NCBI RefSeq assembly: GCF_001667015.1
Contig: NZ_LZIS01000202.1
Location: 1-64,000, forward strand
Direction of reading: 5' to 3'
DNA length: 64,000 bases
Source of the DNA: Mycobacterium sp. E3198
Lineage (GTDB): Bacteria > Actinomycetota > Actinomycetes > Mycobacteriales > Mycobacteriaceae
Each line of letters begins with the position of its first letter. The stretch's first letter is position 1. The position numbers were made by a program, and so were the translations under genes. Positions 42,320 to 53,224 of the stretch are shown here, piece by piece. The notes beneath the pieces are model-generated. The model was not told the origin of the DNA. It saw only the letters and a list, made by a program, of their open reading frames with translations, and did not search any database.

Positions 42320-43210
42320 CTAGCGCGTCGGCGAATCCACCACGCAGCGAAAGCCGATGTGGGTCGTCGCGGTGTCCTGTGATTGCGGTGACCGCGCGGC
42401 TGGGCGGTAGCGGTGGCAATACTCCGGCGCGCACAGGTGCGAACCGCCCTTCAGCGTCTGGCTGACGGACGGATCCGCCGGCCCCGAGGGCGCGCAACAC
42501 GCTTTCGGTGGTTGATCGAGCCGGTGGTGCGCGGAGAATCGGGTGGTCGTCCACTCCCAGACGTTTCCGATCATGTCCAGCAGGCCAAATCCGTTGGGGG
42601 GAAAGGTCCCCACGGGCGAGGTGCGCACCCAGCCGAGCGCGCCGTCGTTGCGATACGGGAAGCGTCCCTGCCACGTGTTGGCCATCAGCCGGCCGTCCGG
42701 GTTGGCCTCCTCCCCCCAGGAATAGGTCGTCGCGGTTCCGCCGCGGGCGGCGTACTCCCACTCGGCCTCGGTCGGGAGCCGCCGACCGGCCCAGCGCGCG
42801 TACGCGGCGGCGTCGGGGTAGGCCACCTGCACCACCGGGTGATCGGCCCTGTCCTGCACATCGCTGCCCGGCCCGAACGGATTTCGCCAGTTGGCGCCCG
42901 GCACCCAGTCCCACCATTGCCGCCAGTCGCGCAGGTCGACCGGGCCTTGCGTCGGCCGGAAGACCATGGCTCCCGGACCCAGGTCGGCGGGGTCCGCCCC
43001 GGGGTACAGCGCCGGGTCCATCGGCTGCTCGGCGACGGTCACATAGCCTGTGTCAGAGACGAATTCGGCGAACTGCGCGTTGGTCACCGGGTGGCGTTCC
43101 ACCGCGAATGCCGCCACCGTCACGGTGTGGATCGGCGCCTCTTCGGGATAGAAGCTCGTCGAACCCATGCGGAATGATCCGCCCGGGAGGTCGACCAACT
43201 CGGTGAGCAC
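42320..43210 (-). CDS. Formylglycine-generating enzyme (sulfatase-modifying factor)
   Basis: 296 residues. The FGE-sulfatase fold is clear: LVDLPGGSFRMGSTSFYPEE, RHPVTNAQFAEFVSDTGYVT, RLPTEAEWEYAARGG, GNVWEWTTTRF and the copper-binding Cys pair in GGSHLCAPEYCHRYRPAAR. It oxidises the Cys of the CxPxR motif in sulfatases to formylglycine. Its target AtsA is encoded 4 kb upstream on the same strand (equivalent to Rv0712/Rv0711), here separated by an inserted DUF4436 gene, pstS and others. Confidence 0.95.
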   Translation of the reverse strand: MLTELVDLPGGSFRMGSTSFYPEEAPIHTVTVAAFAVERHPVTNAQFAEFVSDTGYVTVAEQPMDPALYPGADPADLGPGAMVFRPTQGPVDLRDWRQWWDWVPGANWRNPFGPGSDVQDRADHPVVQVAYPDAAAYARWAGRRLPTEAEWEYAARGGTATTYSWGEEANPDGRLMANTWQGRFPYRNDGALGWVRTSPVGTFPPNGFGLLDMIGNVWEWTTTRFSAHHRLDQPPKACCAPSGPADPSVSQTLKGGSHLCAPEYCHRYRPAARSPQSQDTATTHIGFRCVVDSPTR

Positions 43211-43231
43211 CCCTTCAGGGTAGGGCGCGCG

Positions 43232-44182
43232 TCAGTCGGATTGTCGGTACCAGGTGAACATGTACAAGGCCATCGCCGCGACGAGCGCCATCAACACCCA
43301 GATCACCAGAACCTGGTCGATCCACGCTCCCGGGGGTGGAGACCCCGGCAGGAAATTGCGGATGGGGATGACGGCGAACAGCATGGCGGCGAACCACGTC
43401 ACGAAGGGCGGCACGAATTTCCGTCTGCCCAGTGCGATCTGTATGGCCACGGCGAAAGCCAGGGTGGGCAAGGCGAACAGCACGAGGCAGATGCCCAAGT
43501 CGAAGATCAGCGGCCCCTTGGCCCGATGCAGGGTGATGATCACGTTGTCCGGGCGGTCCGCCTCCTGGCTCGCTTCACCCACCCGCTGGACGCTGACGTC
43601 CCAACCGTCCAACGCCCCGGTCACTTCCACCCGGGCGGGTATGTACTGGCGAGCATCGCCTTGCCCGACGAGCACCTCCGCCGACAGCGTGTCGGTGCTG
43701 TAGGAGTCGAACGGCCAGTTGTTGGGGTCGCCGTGCGCCTCGATCGTGGTGGCGACCTGCGCCGGCGACTTCCCCGCCGGGTATTGCAGGTCACCCAGGT
43801 CGTTGGGGGGGTCCATCCGCACCGCGGTGTCGGTCTTCAGCACATCGAGGCGCTTGTCGAACATCGAATCCTCAGGAATCACAAGCACCTTCACCGTCAG
43901 GCGATTCGCGACGGTTTCCAGCTTTTCGAGACGCACCAAGACGACGGTGTCGCTGGTCGCGTTCAAATCCGGCGGCTTGAGCGGTCCCGCCGATTTGGAC
44001 AGCGCGTGGACGCCGAACAGCGACAGGCCGTAGACGATGAGGAAGGCGACCAGGATGCCGATCACCAACAGGGTGCGCCGTCCGCCGCGCTTGGTGGGCG
44101 CCCCGGGCGGCGCGGCGGGCGGCGGCTCCGGCGGCGTGGGAGGTGTCGCGGGCGGTGGTGCAGGTGGAGCCTGATGGGTCAT
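43232..44182 (-). CDS. DUF4436 membrane protein (copy 2)
   Basis: 316 residues with the same layout as copy 1: a proline-rich start (PPAPPPATPPTPPEPPPAAP), helix TLLVIGILVAFLIVYGLSLF, an extracytoplasmic domain (LDVLKTDTAVRMDPPNDLGD, NWPFDSYSTD, ARVEVTGALDGWDVSVQRV) and three C-terminal helices. It ends 21 bp upstream of the FGE start, so the two may be cotranscribed. Function unknown. Confidence 0.85.
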   Translation of the reverse strand: MTHQAPPAPPPATPPTPPEPPPAAPPGAPTKRGGRRTLLVIGILVAFLIVYGLSLFGVHALSKSAGPLKPPDLNATSDTVVLVRLEKLETVANRLTVKVLVIPEDSMFDKRLDVLKTDTAVRMDPPNDLGDLQYPAGKSPAQVATTIEAHGDPNNWPFDSYSTDTLSAEVLVGQGDARQYIPARVEVTGALDGWDVSVQRVGEASQEADRPDNVIITLHRAKGPLIFDLGICLVLFALPTLAFAVAIQIALGRRKFVPPFVTWFAAMLFAVIPIRNFLPGSPPPGAWIDQVLVIWVLMALVAAMALYMFTWYRQSD

Positions 44183-44185
44183 CGG

Positions 44186-44410
44186 TCAACACCTCCGTGC
44201 GGTGTGCGGGGCTCGGGGGGCGAGCACAGGAGGATTAGATCGTAGCGAACCGTCGCTGTCCATGCGCCAAAGAAATTTTCCCGCCATCAGTAGGCAATAT
44301 GCGCAACCCGCCGCACACCCGATCGCCGCCCAGCGAAACCCGAACAGGGCACGAATGACGACTCGTTCATTCCTCGTTTGTTTGCCTGTTAATTCGACCG
44401 CGGTAAACAT
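44186..44410 (-). CDS. Possible small membrane protein
   Basis: 74 residues. One hydrophobic segment ([20 protein letters not shown]) with flanking charges and lower GC than its neighbours. It lies in the 261-bp gap between DUF4436 copy 2 and pstS, running toward the former and ending 3 bp before its start. No Shine-Dalgarno is obvious. It could equally be the untranslated leader of the DUF4436 gene or the pstS promoter region read in one frame. Confidence 0.3.
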   Translation of the reverse strand: MFTAVELTGKQTRNERVVIRALFGFRWAAIGCAAGCAYCLLMAGKFLWRMDSDGSLRSNPPVLAPRAPHTARRC

Positions 44411-44443
44411 GTCGATCAGCGCCAGCGCCAGGAGGCATGCAGG

Positions 44444-45571
44444 GTGAAGCACGTCCGAACGACCGCCGCGATGAGCCTGGCGGCGGCCACCGCCCTGGTG
44501 CTCTCGGGATGCAGCAACGCCCACGCGACCCTGGCGTACGCCGCGGGGGCCAAGGTGGACTGCGGCGGCAAGCAGACGCTGGTTGCCAGCGGCTCGACCG
44601 CACAGGCGAACGCGATGACGAAGTTCATCGACGCATACCACAGGGCGTGCCCGGGGCAGACCCTCAATTACACGGCCAACGGCTCGGGTGCCGGAATCAG
44701 CGAATTCCTTTCCGGTAAAACCGATTTCGGTGGCTCCGATATACCGCTATCCGGCGACCAATACGCCGCCGCCAAGCAGCGTTGCGGCGGGGCCGACGCT
44801 TGGAACCTGCCCGTGGTGTTCGGCCCGCTGGCCATCACCTACAACCTCGGCTCCGTCGACTCGTTGGTGCTCGACGCGCCCACGCTGGCCAAGATCTTCA
44901 ACGGGACCATCACGCGCTGGGACGACCCGGCCCTCACCGCGTTCAACACATCGATGCCGGCCGAAGACATCCGGGTGGTCTACCGCAGCGACGCATCGGG
45001 CACCACCGAGAACTTCCAGTTCTACCTGCAGGCCGCGTCCGGCGGAGCCTGGAAGCAGGGCACCGGCAAGTCGTTCAACGGCGGGGTCGGCGTCGGGGCA
45101 GCCGGCAACAAGGGCACCTCGGAGCTCGTGAAGGCCACCGAGGGCGCGATCAGCTACAACGAGTTGTCGTTCGCGCTGCAGCAGGGGCTTTTCGCCGCGG
45201 ATATCAAGACCCCGGCGAGCCGCAGGTCGCTGAGGCCGGTACGGATCGGCACCGACACGGTCGGCAAGACAATCACCGGCGCCAAAATCGCTGGTACGGG
45301 CAACGATCTGGTGCTCGACATCTCGTCGTTCTACAACCCCGCCCAGCCCGACGTGTACCCGATCGTCCTGGCCACCTACGAGATCGTCTGCTCCAAGTAC
45401 CCCCTGGCGGACCAGGCCAAGGCCGTCAAGGCGTTCCTGCAGGCGGCGATCGGCCCCGGCCAGGTCGAGTTGGCGCGGAACGGCTACATACCGCTGTCGC
45501 CCAACTTCCAGTCGAGGGTCTCCGGCGCCGTCGACGCGATCAGCTACGCCGGAGCGGCCGTCGCCGAGTGA
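44444..45571 (+). CDS. pstS: Phosphate-binding lipoprotein PstS
   Basis: 375 residues. Signal peptide with lipobox VLSGCSNA (Cys23), then the PstS fold: [66 protein letters not shown] and [20 protein letters not shown], all phosphate-contact motifs. It should capture phosphate outside the membrane for an ABC importer, but no pstA/B/C is nearby, so this is an orphan copy. The GTG start has AGGAGG 8 nt upstream. It is plus-strand, inserted between minus-strand DUF4436 genes, and abuts the end of copy 3. Confidence 0.93.
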   Translation: MKHVRTTAAMSLAAATALVLSGCSNAHATLAYAAGAKVDCGGKQTLVASGSTAQANAMTKFIDAYHRACPGQTLNYTANGSGAGISEFLSGKTDFGGSDIPLSGDQYAAAKQRCGGADAWNLPVVFGPLAITYNLGSVDSLVLDAPTLAKIFNGTITRWDDPALTAFNTSMPAEDIRVVYRSDASGTTENFQFYLQAASGGAWKQGTGKSFNGGVGVGAAGNKGTSELVKATEGAISYNELSFALQQGLFAADIKTPASRRSLRPVRIGTDTVGKTITGAKIAGTGNDLVLDISSFYNPAQPDVYPIVLATYEIVCSKYPLADQAKAVKAFLQAAIGPGQVELARNGYIPLSPNFQSRVSGAVDAISYAGAAVAE

Positions 45572-46498
45572 TCAGCCCTTCTTCGGCTGTCTTCGGTCGC
45601 GCTGCTGCCACCAACCGAACAGGAACAGGGCCATCGCGGCGACGAGACCGATCAGCACCCACAGCACGACGGCCTGGTCGATCCACGAACCGTAGGGCGG
45701 GCTGCCCGGCAGGATGTTGCGCAGCGGGACGATGGCGAACAGCATCGCGCCGTACCAGGTGGTCATCGGCGGCAGGAACGAGGTCTTGCCCAGCGCGACC
45801 GGAATGGCCACCCACAGCGCCAGCACGGGCAGGGCGATCAGCACCAGGCAGATGCCGAGGTCGAAGATCAGCGGACCCCTGGCCCGGTGCAGCGTGATGG
45901 TCACGTTGTCCTTCACGTCCGGGTTGGGGTCCTCGGGGTCGTGGACCCGGGTGACACTGGCGTCCCAGCCGTCCAGCTTTCCGGTGACTTCGACGCGGGC
46001 GGGCGCCTTCTCACGGCTTTGGCCGGTGCCGGTGAACACGTCGGCCGCGATCACCTGCGTGGTGTAGGAGTCGAACGGCCAATTACCGGGGTCGCCCTGC
46101 GCCTGGATGGTGGTGCTGACCTGCGCCGGCGCTTTTCCGACCGGGTACTGCAGGTCGCCCAGGTCGTTCTCCGGGTACAGGCGCACGGCGGCGTCGGTCG
46201 TGAGCACGCCGTTGTTCTTGTCGTACAGCGAATCCTTCGGGTAGACAAGCACATTCACCGTGAGTCGGTTGGCGACGGTGTCCAGCTTTTCCAGGCGAAC
46301 CTGCACCACGCTGTCTTCGGCCTCGACCTTGCTCAGGTCCACCGAGGGCAGCGCAGGCGCCGATTGGGCCAGCAGGTGCACGGCAATCAGGGAGAGGACG
46401 TAGATGACGATGATCGCCACGACGATGCCGAACGCGATGGCGATGCGCGGTCCTCGTGGGGCGGGCGGTGCCGGCGGGGGCGACGGATCAGTGCTCAT
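45572..46498 (-). CDS. DUF4436 membrane protein (copy 3)
   Basis: 308 residues. Same architecture as copies 1 and 2: a shorter proline-rich start (TDPSPPPAPPAPRGPR), helix IAIAFGIVVAIIVIYVLSLI, an extracytoplasmic domain (VANRLTVNVLVYPKDSLYDK, NWPFDSY, ARVEVTGKLDGWDASVTRVH) and C-terminal helices ending WQQRDRRQPKKG. Its end meets the pstS end head to head. Function unknown. Confidence 0.85.
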   Translation of the reverse strand: MSTDPSPPPAPPAPRGPRIAIAFGIVVAIIVIYVLSLIAVHLLAQSAPALPSVDLSKVEAEDSVVQVRLEKLDTVANRLTVNVLVYPKDSLYDKNNGVLTTDAAVRLYPENDLGDLQYPVGKAPAQVSTTIQAQGDPGNWPFDSYTTQVIAADVFTGTGQSREKAPARVEVTGKLDGWDASVTRVHDPEDPNPDVKDNVTITLHRARGPLIFDLGICLVLIALPVLALWVAIPVALGKTSFLPPMTTWYGAMLFAIVPLRNILPGSPPYGSWIDQAVVLWVLIGLVAAMALFLFGWWQQRDRRQPKKG

Positions 46499-46549
46499 GG
46501 GGCATCACGGGGCGAGATGCTACCGCCCGCGTGCGCTGAAAACGGGTCT

Positions 46550-47239
46550 TTACGGAATGACGACAGCAAACTGCTGCATCGTCGTCGCCTTCGCCGCGTC
46601 GAATCCGGGGACACCGACCGGCCCCTCGAGATGGATTACCACCAGGAACGACTTTGTGTTCGTCCAGACGTGGGTGATGCGGTCGGCGAACGCCACCCCG
46701 CCGGGCCCCGCGACGGTCCCGCTCAGCAACTGGCTGCTGTAGCCGCAGAATTGCGCCGGCGCGACGGCGACGGCGACGCCCGGCCATCGGGTGCGCAGCT
46801 CGGCCGCGTAGCGCAGGAACGCCCCGCCGGCTTCGAGGTCCGTCGGCGTGATCGTCACCCGCACCGACATGCCGGCGGGCCCTGACGCCGTCAACGCCAC
46901 GTCGCCGGAGCCGCGGGCAGAGTTCCAGCCGTCGGGCAGCGGGAGCGTGATGACGGGCGCCGCCGGATCCGGCACCGAGGCGACGGCCATGGTGCCGCTG
47001 GCGGGCGGGCGTGGAAAGCACACCACGGCGTTGGGCGGAATGTGTTCGGGCAGCGTGACTTCGACGCCGGGCACCGGCTCGGCGGGGTCGGACCGCGTCG
47101 GCGCGACGGACGTCGTCGACGGAGCCGCACCGCTCGTGCGGACCGCGCGGCCGCCGGTGCTCCGCTCGCAACCCACACCCGCCCCCAGGCAGACCAGGAC
47201 GGCCACACCGACTGCCAGATCAGTCGCGCGAAAACGCAA
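46550..47239 (-). CDS. LpqN/LpqT-like lipoprotein
   Basis: 229 residues. The N-terminus (RFRATDLAVGVAVLVCLGAG, then VGCERS) is a signal peptide with a lipobox-type Cys. The mature part has ITLPLPDGWNSARG and YSSQLLSGTVAGPGGVAFAD, typical of the LpqN/LpqT/Mtc28 family of mycobacterial surface proteins. TTG at 47239 was chosen: AAGGA lies 8 nt upstream and it just overlaps the atsA stop. A longer frame upstream is antisense to atsA. Role unknown, possibly envelope-associated. Confidence 0.75.
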   Translation of the reverse strand: MRFRATDLAVGVAVLVCLGAGVGCERSTGGRAVRTSGAAPSTTSVAPTRSDPAEPVPGVEVTLPEHIPPNAVVCFPRPPASGTMAVASVPDPAAPVITLPLPDGWNSARGSGDVALTASGPAGMSVRVTITPTDLEAGGAFLRYAAELRTRWPGVAVAVAPAQFCGYSSQLLSGTVAGPGGVAFADRITHVWTNTKSFLVVIHLEGPVGVPGFDAAKATTMQQFAVVIP

Positions 47240-49580
47240 GCGCGAGTTCCTTTTCGACGTCCTGGTACGGCCTGTCCGACAGGTCGATGGTGACCTGCGC
47301 GATGGTGCCGCCGGTGAAGGCGAACGGCGCCTTGTAGCGGCTCGACACCCCCGATCCACCGTTGTGCCCGACCGTGATGCCGGCCCCGGCCAGGCCGAAC
47401 GTCCCGGGGTGAGTCGTCACCGCCGGCAGCGTGCCGACCATTTCGTCGTCGACGAACAGCGTGAGGTCGCCAAGTGGGGTATGGCTGTTCTCGACCGTTC
47501 CCGTGCGCGCATAGCGAACGCCGAACAGGTGTCGCCCCAACGGGACCGGGCCGGACGACGAGACCAGCTGCTGGCGTTCACCGAGGAAGTTGTAGACGTA
47601 GTGCAGCCGACCGTCCTGGACGAACAGGACGTGGCCCCCGTGGGCGCCGCCCTGTTTGAACAGCACGCCCTCGGCGCCGGTGGTATCCACGGTCACGTCG
47701 GCGAGCACGGCGAACGAGCGGCCGCGAATCTCCGCGGCGGCGCCGATGCCGACGTCGGCGCAGTGGGGGTAGTACGTGTAGCTGGACCGTTCGCCGACCA
47801 GGTAGGGACGCGAACGCATCATCGTCTCGACGATGTTCAGGTCCGACAGCGGCAGGCCGTTGTACTTGGCCGCCTCGGAAAACCACAGCGCCTTAAGCTC
47901 TTCCAGCTTGTCGGGGCGCTCGGCGGCCAGGTCGTGGCACTGGCTGCGGTCGACCTCGATGTGGAAGAGCTCCCAGCGATCGGCGTCGAAGTGCGACCAG
48001 CCGGCCGGGGTGGCGGCGTGGACGGTGTTGGCGAACCAGCCCTCATGCCAGATGCCGCGGGTGCCCAGCATGGTGTAGAACTGGGTCTTCTTTCCGGTGT
48101 CGGCGCCCGGCTCGCCCAGGGCCGCCTTGAAACTCACGCCGTCCAGCGGTTTCTGCGCGACGCCCTTGACGGTCTCCGGCGGCGTCATGCCCAGCAGGTC
48201 GAAGACGGTCGGTGTGATGTCGCAGACGTTGACATAGGCGTCGCGGACCTCGCCGTGCGCGGCAATGCCGTTGGGCCACGAGACGATTGCCGTGTCGGCG
48301 ATGCCGCCCTCGTGCGAGGCGTAGCGCTTGTAGAGCTTGTAGGGGGTGTTGAACGCCATCGCCCACCCGATCGGGTAATGGTTGTAGGTCTCCGGCCCGC
48401 CCAGGTGGTCGAAGAGCTTCATGCTCTCCTCGACGGTGTCGATGTAACCGTTGAAGAACTTGCCCTCGTTCACCGACCCGTTGGGCCCACCCTCACCGCT
48501 GGCGCCGTTGTCGGAGATGACCACGATGATGGTGTTGTCCAGCTGGCCGGACTCCTCGAGATAGTCCAGGATGCGGCCGATCTGGGCATCGGTGTAGCTG
48601 AGGAACCCGGCGAACACCTCGGCCATACGGCAGAACAGCTTGCGCTCTTCGTCGCCCAGCGAATCCCAGGGACGCACCGTGTCCTGCAGCGGCCACGTCT
48701 CGCCGTTCGGTCCCTTGACGTCCGAATACGGGTTGACCGGCGACAGTTCGGTGTCCGGCGGCACGATGCCCATCGACTTCTGCTTTTCCAGCACGATCTC
48801 GCGGTAGCGCTCGTAGCCCATGTCGAACCGGCCGGCGTAGCGGTCCGCCCACTCCTTGAAGACATGGTGGGGCGCATGCCCGGCGCCCGGGCACACGTAG
48901 CTGAACCACGGCTTGTCCGGCGCGATCACCTTGGCGTCGCGGATGAATTCGATGGTCCTATCGGCAATGTCCTTGGACAGGTGATAGCCGTCTTCCGGCG
49001 TGCCCGGCGGGCTGACGGGGTGGTTGTCGTAGACCAGGTCGGGATACCACTGGTCGGTCTCGCCGCCCATGAACCCGTAGAACCGCTCGAAGCCGCGCGA
49101 GGTGGGCCAGTGTCGTTTCGTCGACGCGAGATTGGACTCTTCGAGCGGCGTCAGGTGCCACTTGCCGATGCAATACGTGTTGTAACCCCGCTCGGCGAGC
49201 ACCTCGGAGATCAGCGCGGTGTCGGCGGGGATCCGCCCATTGCAGTTGGGAAAACCATCGGTGAATTCCTCGATGGTGGCCATGCCGACGGTGGTCGCGT
49301 TGCGTCCGGTCAGCAGCGACGCCCGGGTCGGCGAGCACAGCGCGGTGGTGTGAAATTGCGACAACCGCACGCCGCGCTCGGCGATGCGCGTCATGGCCGG
49401 CATCTCGACCAGGCCGCCGAAGCAGTCCCACGTCGCGATGCCGGTGTCGTCCCAAACCAGATACAGGATGTTCGGCGAGTTCGCCGGGGCCGTCGGCGCC
49501 GCGTACGGCCCCCAGTCCGGCTCCGAATCGCGGATATCCAGCTCGATCTTGCCTTGGAAGTTTCGCGAGTCAGGAGACAT
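47220..49580 (-). CDS. atsA: Arylsulfatase
   Basis: 786 residues, alkaline-phosphatase superfamily. The formylglycine motif CSPTRASLLTG (TTALCSPTRASLLTGRNATT) marks the catalytic Cys that the FGE converts. Metal and substrate residues appear in LYLVWDDTGIATWDCFGG (Asp-Asp), GKWHLTP and ISDNGASGEGG. It hydrolyses sulfate esters in the cytoplasm or envelope; no clear signal peptide is seen (MSPDSRNFQGKIELDIRDSE). Near-identical in size to Rv0711. It is downstream of the S10 block but separated from it by a strong terminator. Confidence 0.95.
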   Translation of the reverse strand: MSPDSRNFQGKIELDIRDSEPDWGPYAAPTAPANSPNILYLVWDDTGIATWDCFGGLVEMPAMTRIAERGVRLSQFHTTALCSPTRASLLTGRNATTVGMATIEEFTDGFPNCNGRIPADTALISEVLAERGYNTYCIGKWHLTPLEESNLASTKRHWPTSRGFERFYGFMGGETDQWYPDLVYDNHPVSPPGTPEDGYHLSKDIADRTIEFIRDAKVIAPDKPWFSYVCPGAGHAPHHVFKEWADRYAGRFDMGYERYREIVLEKQKSMGIVPPDTELSPVNPYSDVKGPNGETWPLQDTVRPWDSLGDEERKLFCRMAEVFAGFLSYTDAQIGRILDYLEESGQLDNTIIVVISDNGASGEGGPNGSVNEGKFFNGYIDTVEESMKLFDHLGGPETYNHYPIGWAMAFNTPYKLYKRYASHEGGIADTAIVSWPNGIAAHGEVRDAYVNVCDITPTVFDLLGMTPPETVKGVAQKPLDGVSFKAALGEPGADTGKKTQFYTMLGTRGIWHEGWFANTVHAATPAGWSHFDADRWELFHIEVDRSQCHDLAAERPDKLEELKALWFSEAAKYNGLPLSDLNIVETMMRSRPYLVGERSSYTYYPHCADVGIGAAAEIRGRSFAVLADVTVDTTGAEGVLFKQGGAHGGHVLFVQDGRLHYVYNFLGERQQLVSSSGPVPLGRHLFGVRYARTGTVENSHTPLGDLTLFVDDEMVGTLPAVTTHPGTFGLAGAGITVGHNGGSGVSSRYKAPFAFTGGTIAQVTIDLSDRPYQDVEKELALAFSRD

Positions 49581-49641
49581 GCGCCGAGCGTAACGCCACT
49601 GCGAGACTTCCGGCCTTTTTTCGCGGTGGGGTTACGCTCGG

Positions 49642-49687
49642 CGAACGCAAACGCCCGAGACCACGGGGTCCCGGGCGCTTTTGCGTT
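49642..49687. terminator. Bidirectional hairpin between rpsQ and atsA
   Basis: A long inverted repeat: the inner stem ACGCCCGAGACC/GGTCCCGGGCGC (49651-49678, 4-nt loop, one wobble) is extended by AACGCAAA and TTTGCGTT outside it. On the plus strand it is followed by TTTTGCG. It lies 10 bp downstream of the rpsQ stop and should end the S10 ribosomal message. Confidence 0.7.
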
Positions 49688-49696
49688 GCCTGAGCG

Positions 49697-50059
49697 CTAC
49701 TTGGCCTTCTCGAGGATTTCGACCAGCCGCCAGCGCTTGGTCGCCGACATCGGGCGCGTCTCCATCAGCGAGACGCGGTCGCCGATTCCGGCGGTGCTGT
49801 CCTCGTCGTGCGCCTTGACCTTCTTGGTGGTCCGGATAATCTTGCCGTACAGCGGGTGGCGCATACGGTCTTCCAGCTCGACCACGATGGTCTTCTGCAT
49901 CTTGTCGCTCACCACGTAGCCGATGCGCACCTTGCGCCGGCCGCGCGACTTGGGGTTGGCCGGAGTGTGCTTGGGGCCCTTGTCTTTCGAGTCGGCGTCC
50001 TTGGCGGCGGCCTTCTTGGGAGCGGCCTTGGCGGTGGCCTTCTTCGCTTCTGCCATCAC
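49697..50059 (-). CDS. rpsQ: 30S ribosomal protein S17
   Basis: 120 residues. The conserved S17 core ([20 protein letters not shown] and [20 protein letters not shown]) follows a ~40-residue Ala/Lys-rich extension ([20 protein letters not shown]). The GTG at 50059 (MMAEAK) is conserved in mycobacteria and overlaps rpmC. Last ribosomal gene before the terminator; rplN, normally next, is displaced 9 kb away. Confidence 0.96.
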   Translation of the reverse strand: MMAEAKKATAKAAPKKAAAKDADSKDKGPKHTPANPKSRGRRKVRIGYVVSDKMQKTIVVELEDRMRHPLYGKIIRTTKKVKAHDEDSTAGIGDRVSLMETRPMSATKRWRLVEILEKAK

Positions 50060-50289
50060 GAATCCTTACCATCGGGCCCGCTGGCGAGGCCCAGTTCTCG
50101 TTCGCGCAGCACCGTGTAGACGCGCGCGATTTCCTGACGCACCGTGCGGAGCCGGCGATTGTTGGTGAGCTGTCCGGTCGCCATCTGGAAGCGCAGGTTG
50201 AACAGCTCCTCCTTGGATTCCCGCACGCGCTCGGCGAGTTCGGAGTCGGTGAGCTCGCGCAGTTCGCCAGGCGAAATTCCCAGTGCCAT
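50056..50289 (-). CDS. rpmC: 50S ribosomal protein L29
   Basis: 77 residues. [20 protein letters not shown] and [20 protein letters not shown] are L29 signatures. It overlaps rplP by one base at the start and rpsQ at the end. Confidence 0.96.
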   Translation of the reverse strand: MALGISPGELRELTDSELAERVRESKEELFNLRFQMATGQLTNNRRLRTVRQEIARVYTVLRERELGLASGPDGKDS

Positions 50290-50705
50290 CAGAACTGATC
50301 CTCTCGGGTCACGATGCGTGCCTTGATCGGCAGCTTGTGGATTGCGCGGGTGAGCGCCGCCCGGGCGACCTGCTCGTTGGGGTAGCTGAGCTCGAACAGC
50401 ACCCGGCCCGGCTTGACGTTGACGACCCACCACTCCGGCGAGCCCTTACCCGAACCCATTCGGGTCTCGGCGGGCTTCTTGGTCAGCGGGCGGTCGGGGA
50501 AGACGTTGATCCAGACCTTGCCGCCACGCTTGATGTGCCGGTTGATCGCGATACGGGCCGACTCGATCTGCCGGTTGGTGACGTAGGCGTGCTCGAGGGC
50601 CTGGATGCCGTAGTCGCCGAAGTTCACCGCCGTGCCGCCGCTGGCGATGCCGCGCTGGCGGGGGTGGTGCTGCTTGCGGTGCTTGACCTTGCGGGGAATC
50701 AACAT
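50289..50705 (-). CDS. rplP: 50S ribosomal protein L16
   Basis: 138 residues. [20 protein letters not shown] and [20 protein letters not shown] are L16 signatures. It contacts the A-site tRNA elbow. It lies 3 bp after rpsC. Confidence 0.97.
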   Translation of the reverse strand: MLIPRKVKHRKQHHPRQRGIASGGTAVNFGDYGIQALEHAYVTNRQIESARIAINRHIKRGGKVWINVFPDRPLTKKPAETRMGSGKGSPEWWVVNVKPGRVLFELSYPNEQVARAALTRAIHKLPIKARIVTREDQF

Positions 50706-50708
50706 GAT

Positions 50709-52074
<1,366 letters not shown>

Positions 52075-52078
<4 letters not shown>

Positions 52079-52356
52079 CGCCGCTTGGCCTTCCGATCAT
52101 CCTTGATGTGCCCCTTGAAGGTGCGCGTCGGGGCGAACTCGCCGAGCTTGTGGCCGACCATCGCCTCGGTGACGAACACCGGGACGTGCTTGCGGCCGTC
52201 GTGCACCGCGAAGGTGTGGCCGATGAAGTCCGGAATGATCGTCGACCGGCGCGACCAGGTCTTGATGACCTGCTTGGTGTTCTTCTCGTTCTGTACGTCG
52301 ACCTTCTTGAGCAGATGGCCGTCGACGAACGGACCCTTCTTCAGGCTGCGTGGCAT
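52075..52356 (-). CDS. rpsS: 30S ribosomal protein S19
   Basis: 93 residues. [20 protein letters not shown] and [20 protein letters not shown] are S19 signatures. It forms part of the 30S head with S13. Confidence 0.97.
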
Positions 52357-52365
52357 GTGCTACTC

Positions 52366-53208
52366 CTACCGCGAATGCTTCTTGCCGGTGCGGCGTCGCC
52401 GGACGATGAGCTTGTTACTGGCCTTGTTCGGGTGGCGGGTGCGGCCCTCCGGCTTGCCCCACGGGCTGACCGGGTGCCGACCGCCGGAGGTCTTGCCCTC
52501 ACCACCGCCGTGCGGGTGGTCCACCGGGTTCATGACCACACCGCGGACCGACGGGCGCTTGCCCTTCCACCGCATGCGACCGGCCTTGCCCCAGTTGATG
52601 TTCGCCTGCTCGGCGTTGCCCACCTCGCCGACGGTGGCGCGGCAGCGCACGTCGACGCGGCGGATCTCACCGCTGGGCATCCGCAGCGAGGCGTAGCTGC
52701 CCTCCTTGCCGAGCAACTGGATGCTCGACCCGGCCGACCGCGCCAGCTTCGCGCCGCCGCCCGGCCGCAGCTCCACGGCGTGCACCAGGGTGCCGGCCGG
52801 GATGTTGCGCAGCGGCAGGTTGTTGCCCGGCTTGATGTCGGCGTTGGCGCCGGACTCCACCACGTCGCCCTGCGAGAGGCCAAGCGGCGCAATGATGTAA
52901 CGCTTCTCGCCGTCCAGGTAGTGCAGCAACGCGATGTTGGCGGTGCGGTTCGGGTCGTACTCGATGTGCGCGACCTTGGCGTTGACGCCGTCCTTGTCGT
53001 TGCGGCGAAAGTCGATCACCCGGTAGGCGCGCTTGTGCCCGCCACCCTTGTGGCGGGTGGTGATCCGCCCGTGCGCGTTGCGGCCACCGTGACCGTGCAG
53101 CGGACGAACCAGCGACTTCTCCGGCTCCGACCGGGTGATCTCCGCGAAGTCGGAGACGCTGGCGCCGCGGCGACCCGGGGTCGTCGGCTTGTACTTACGA
53201 ATTGCCAT
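52366..53208 (-). CDS. rplB: 50S ribosomal protein L2
   Basis: 280 residues. [40 protein letters not shown] and the C-terminal [20 protein letters not shown] (with the conserved His) are diagnostic. L2 is essential for subunit association and peptidyl transfer. It lies 16 bp after rplW. Confidence 0.97.
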   Translation of the reverse strand: MAIRKYKPTTPGRRGASVSDFAEITRSEPEKSLVRPLHGHGGRNAHGRITTRHKGGGHKRAYRVIDFRRNDKDGVNAKVAHIEYDPNRTANIALLHYLDGEKRYIIAPLGLSQGDVVESGANADIKPGNNLPLRNIPAGTLVHAVELRPGGGAKLARSAGSSIQLLGKEGSYASLRMPSGEIRRVDVRCRATVGEVGNAEQANINWGKAGRMRWKGKRPSVRGVVMNPVDHPHGGGEGKTSGGRHPVSPWGKPEGRTRHPNKASNKLIVRRRRTGKKHSR

Positions 53209-53224
53209 GTCTGATCAGGTCTTT

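Noticed and set aside
46848..49919. Very long plus-strand open frame opposite atsA
   Set aside because: Antisense shadow in GC-rich DNA; composition is Arg/Gly/Val-rich with no motifs, while the minus strand has a complete sulfatase.
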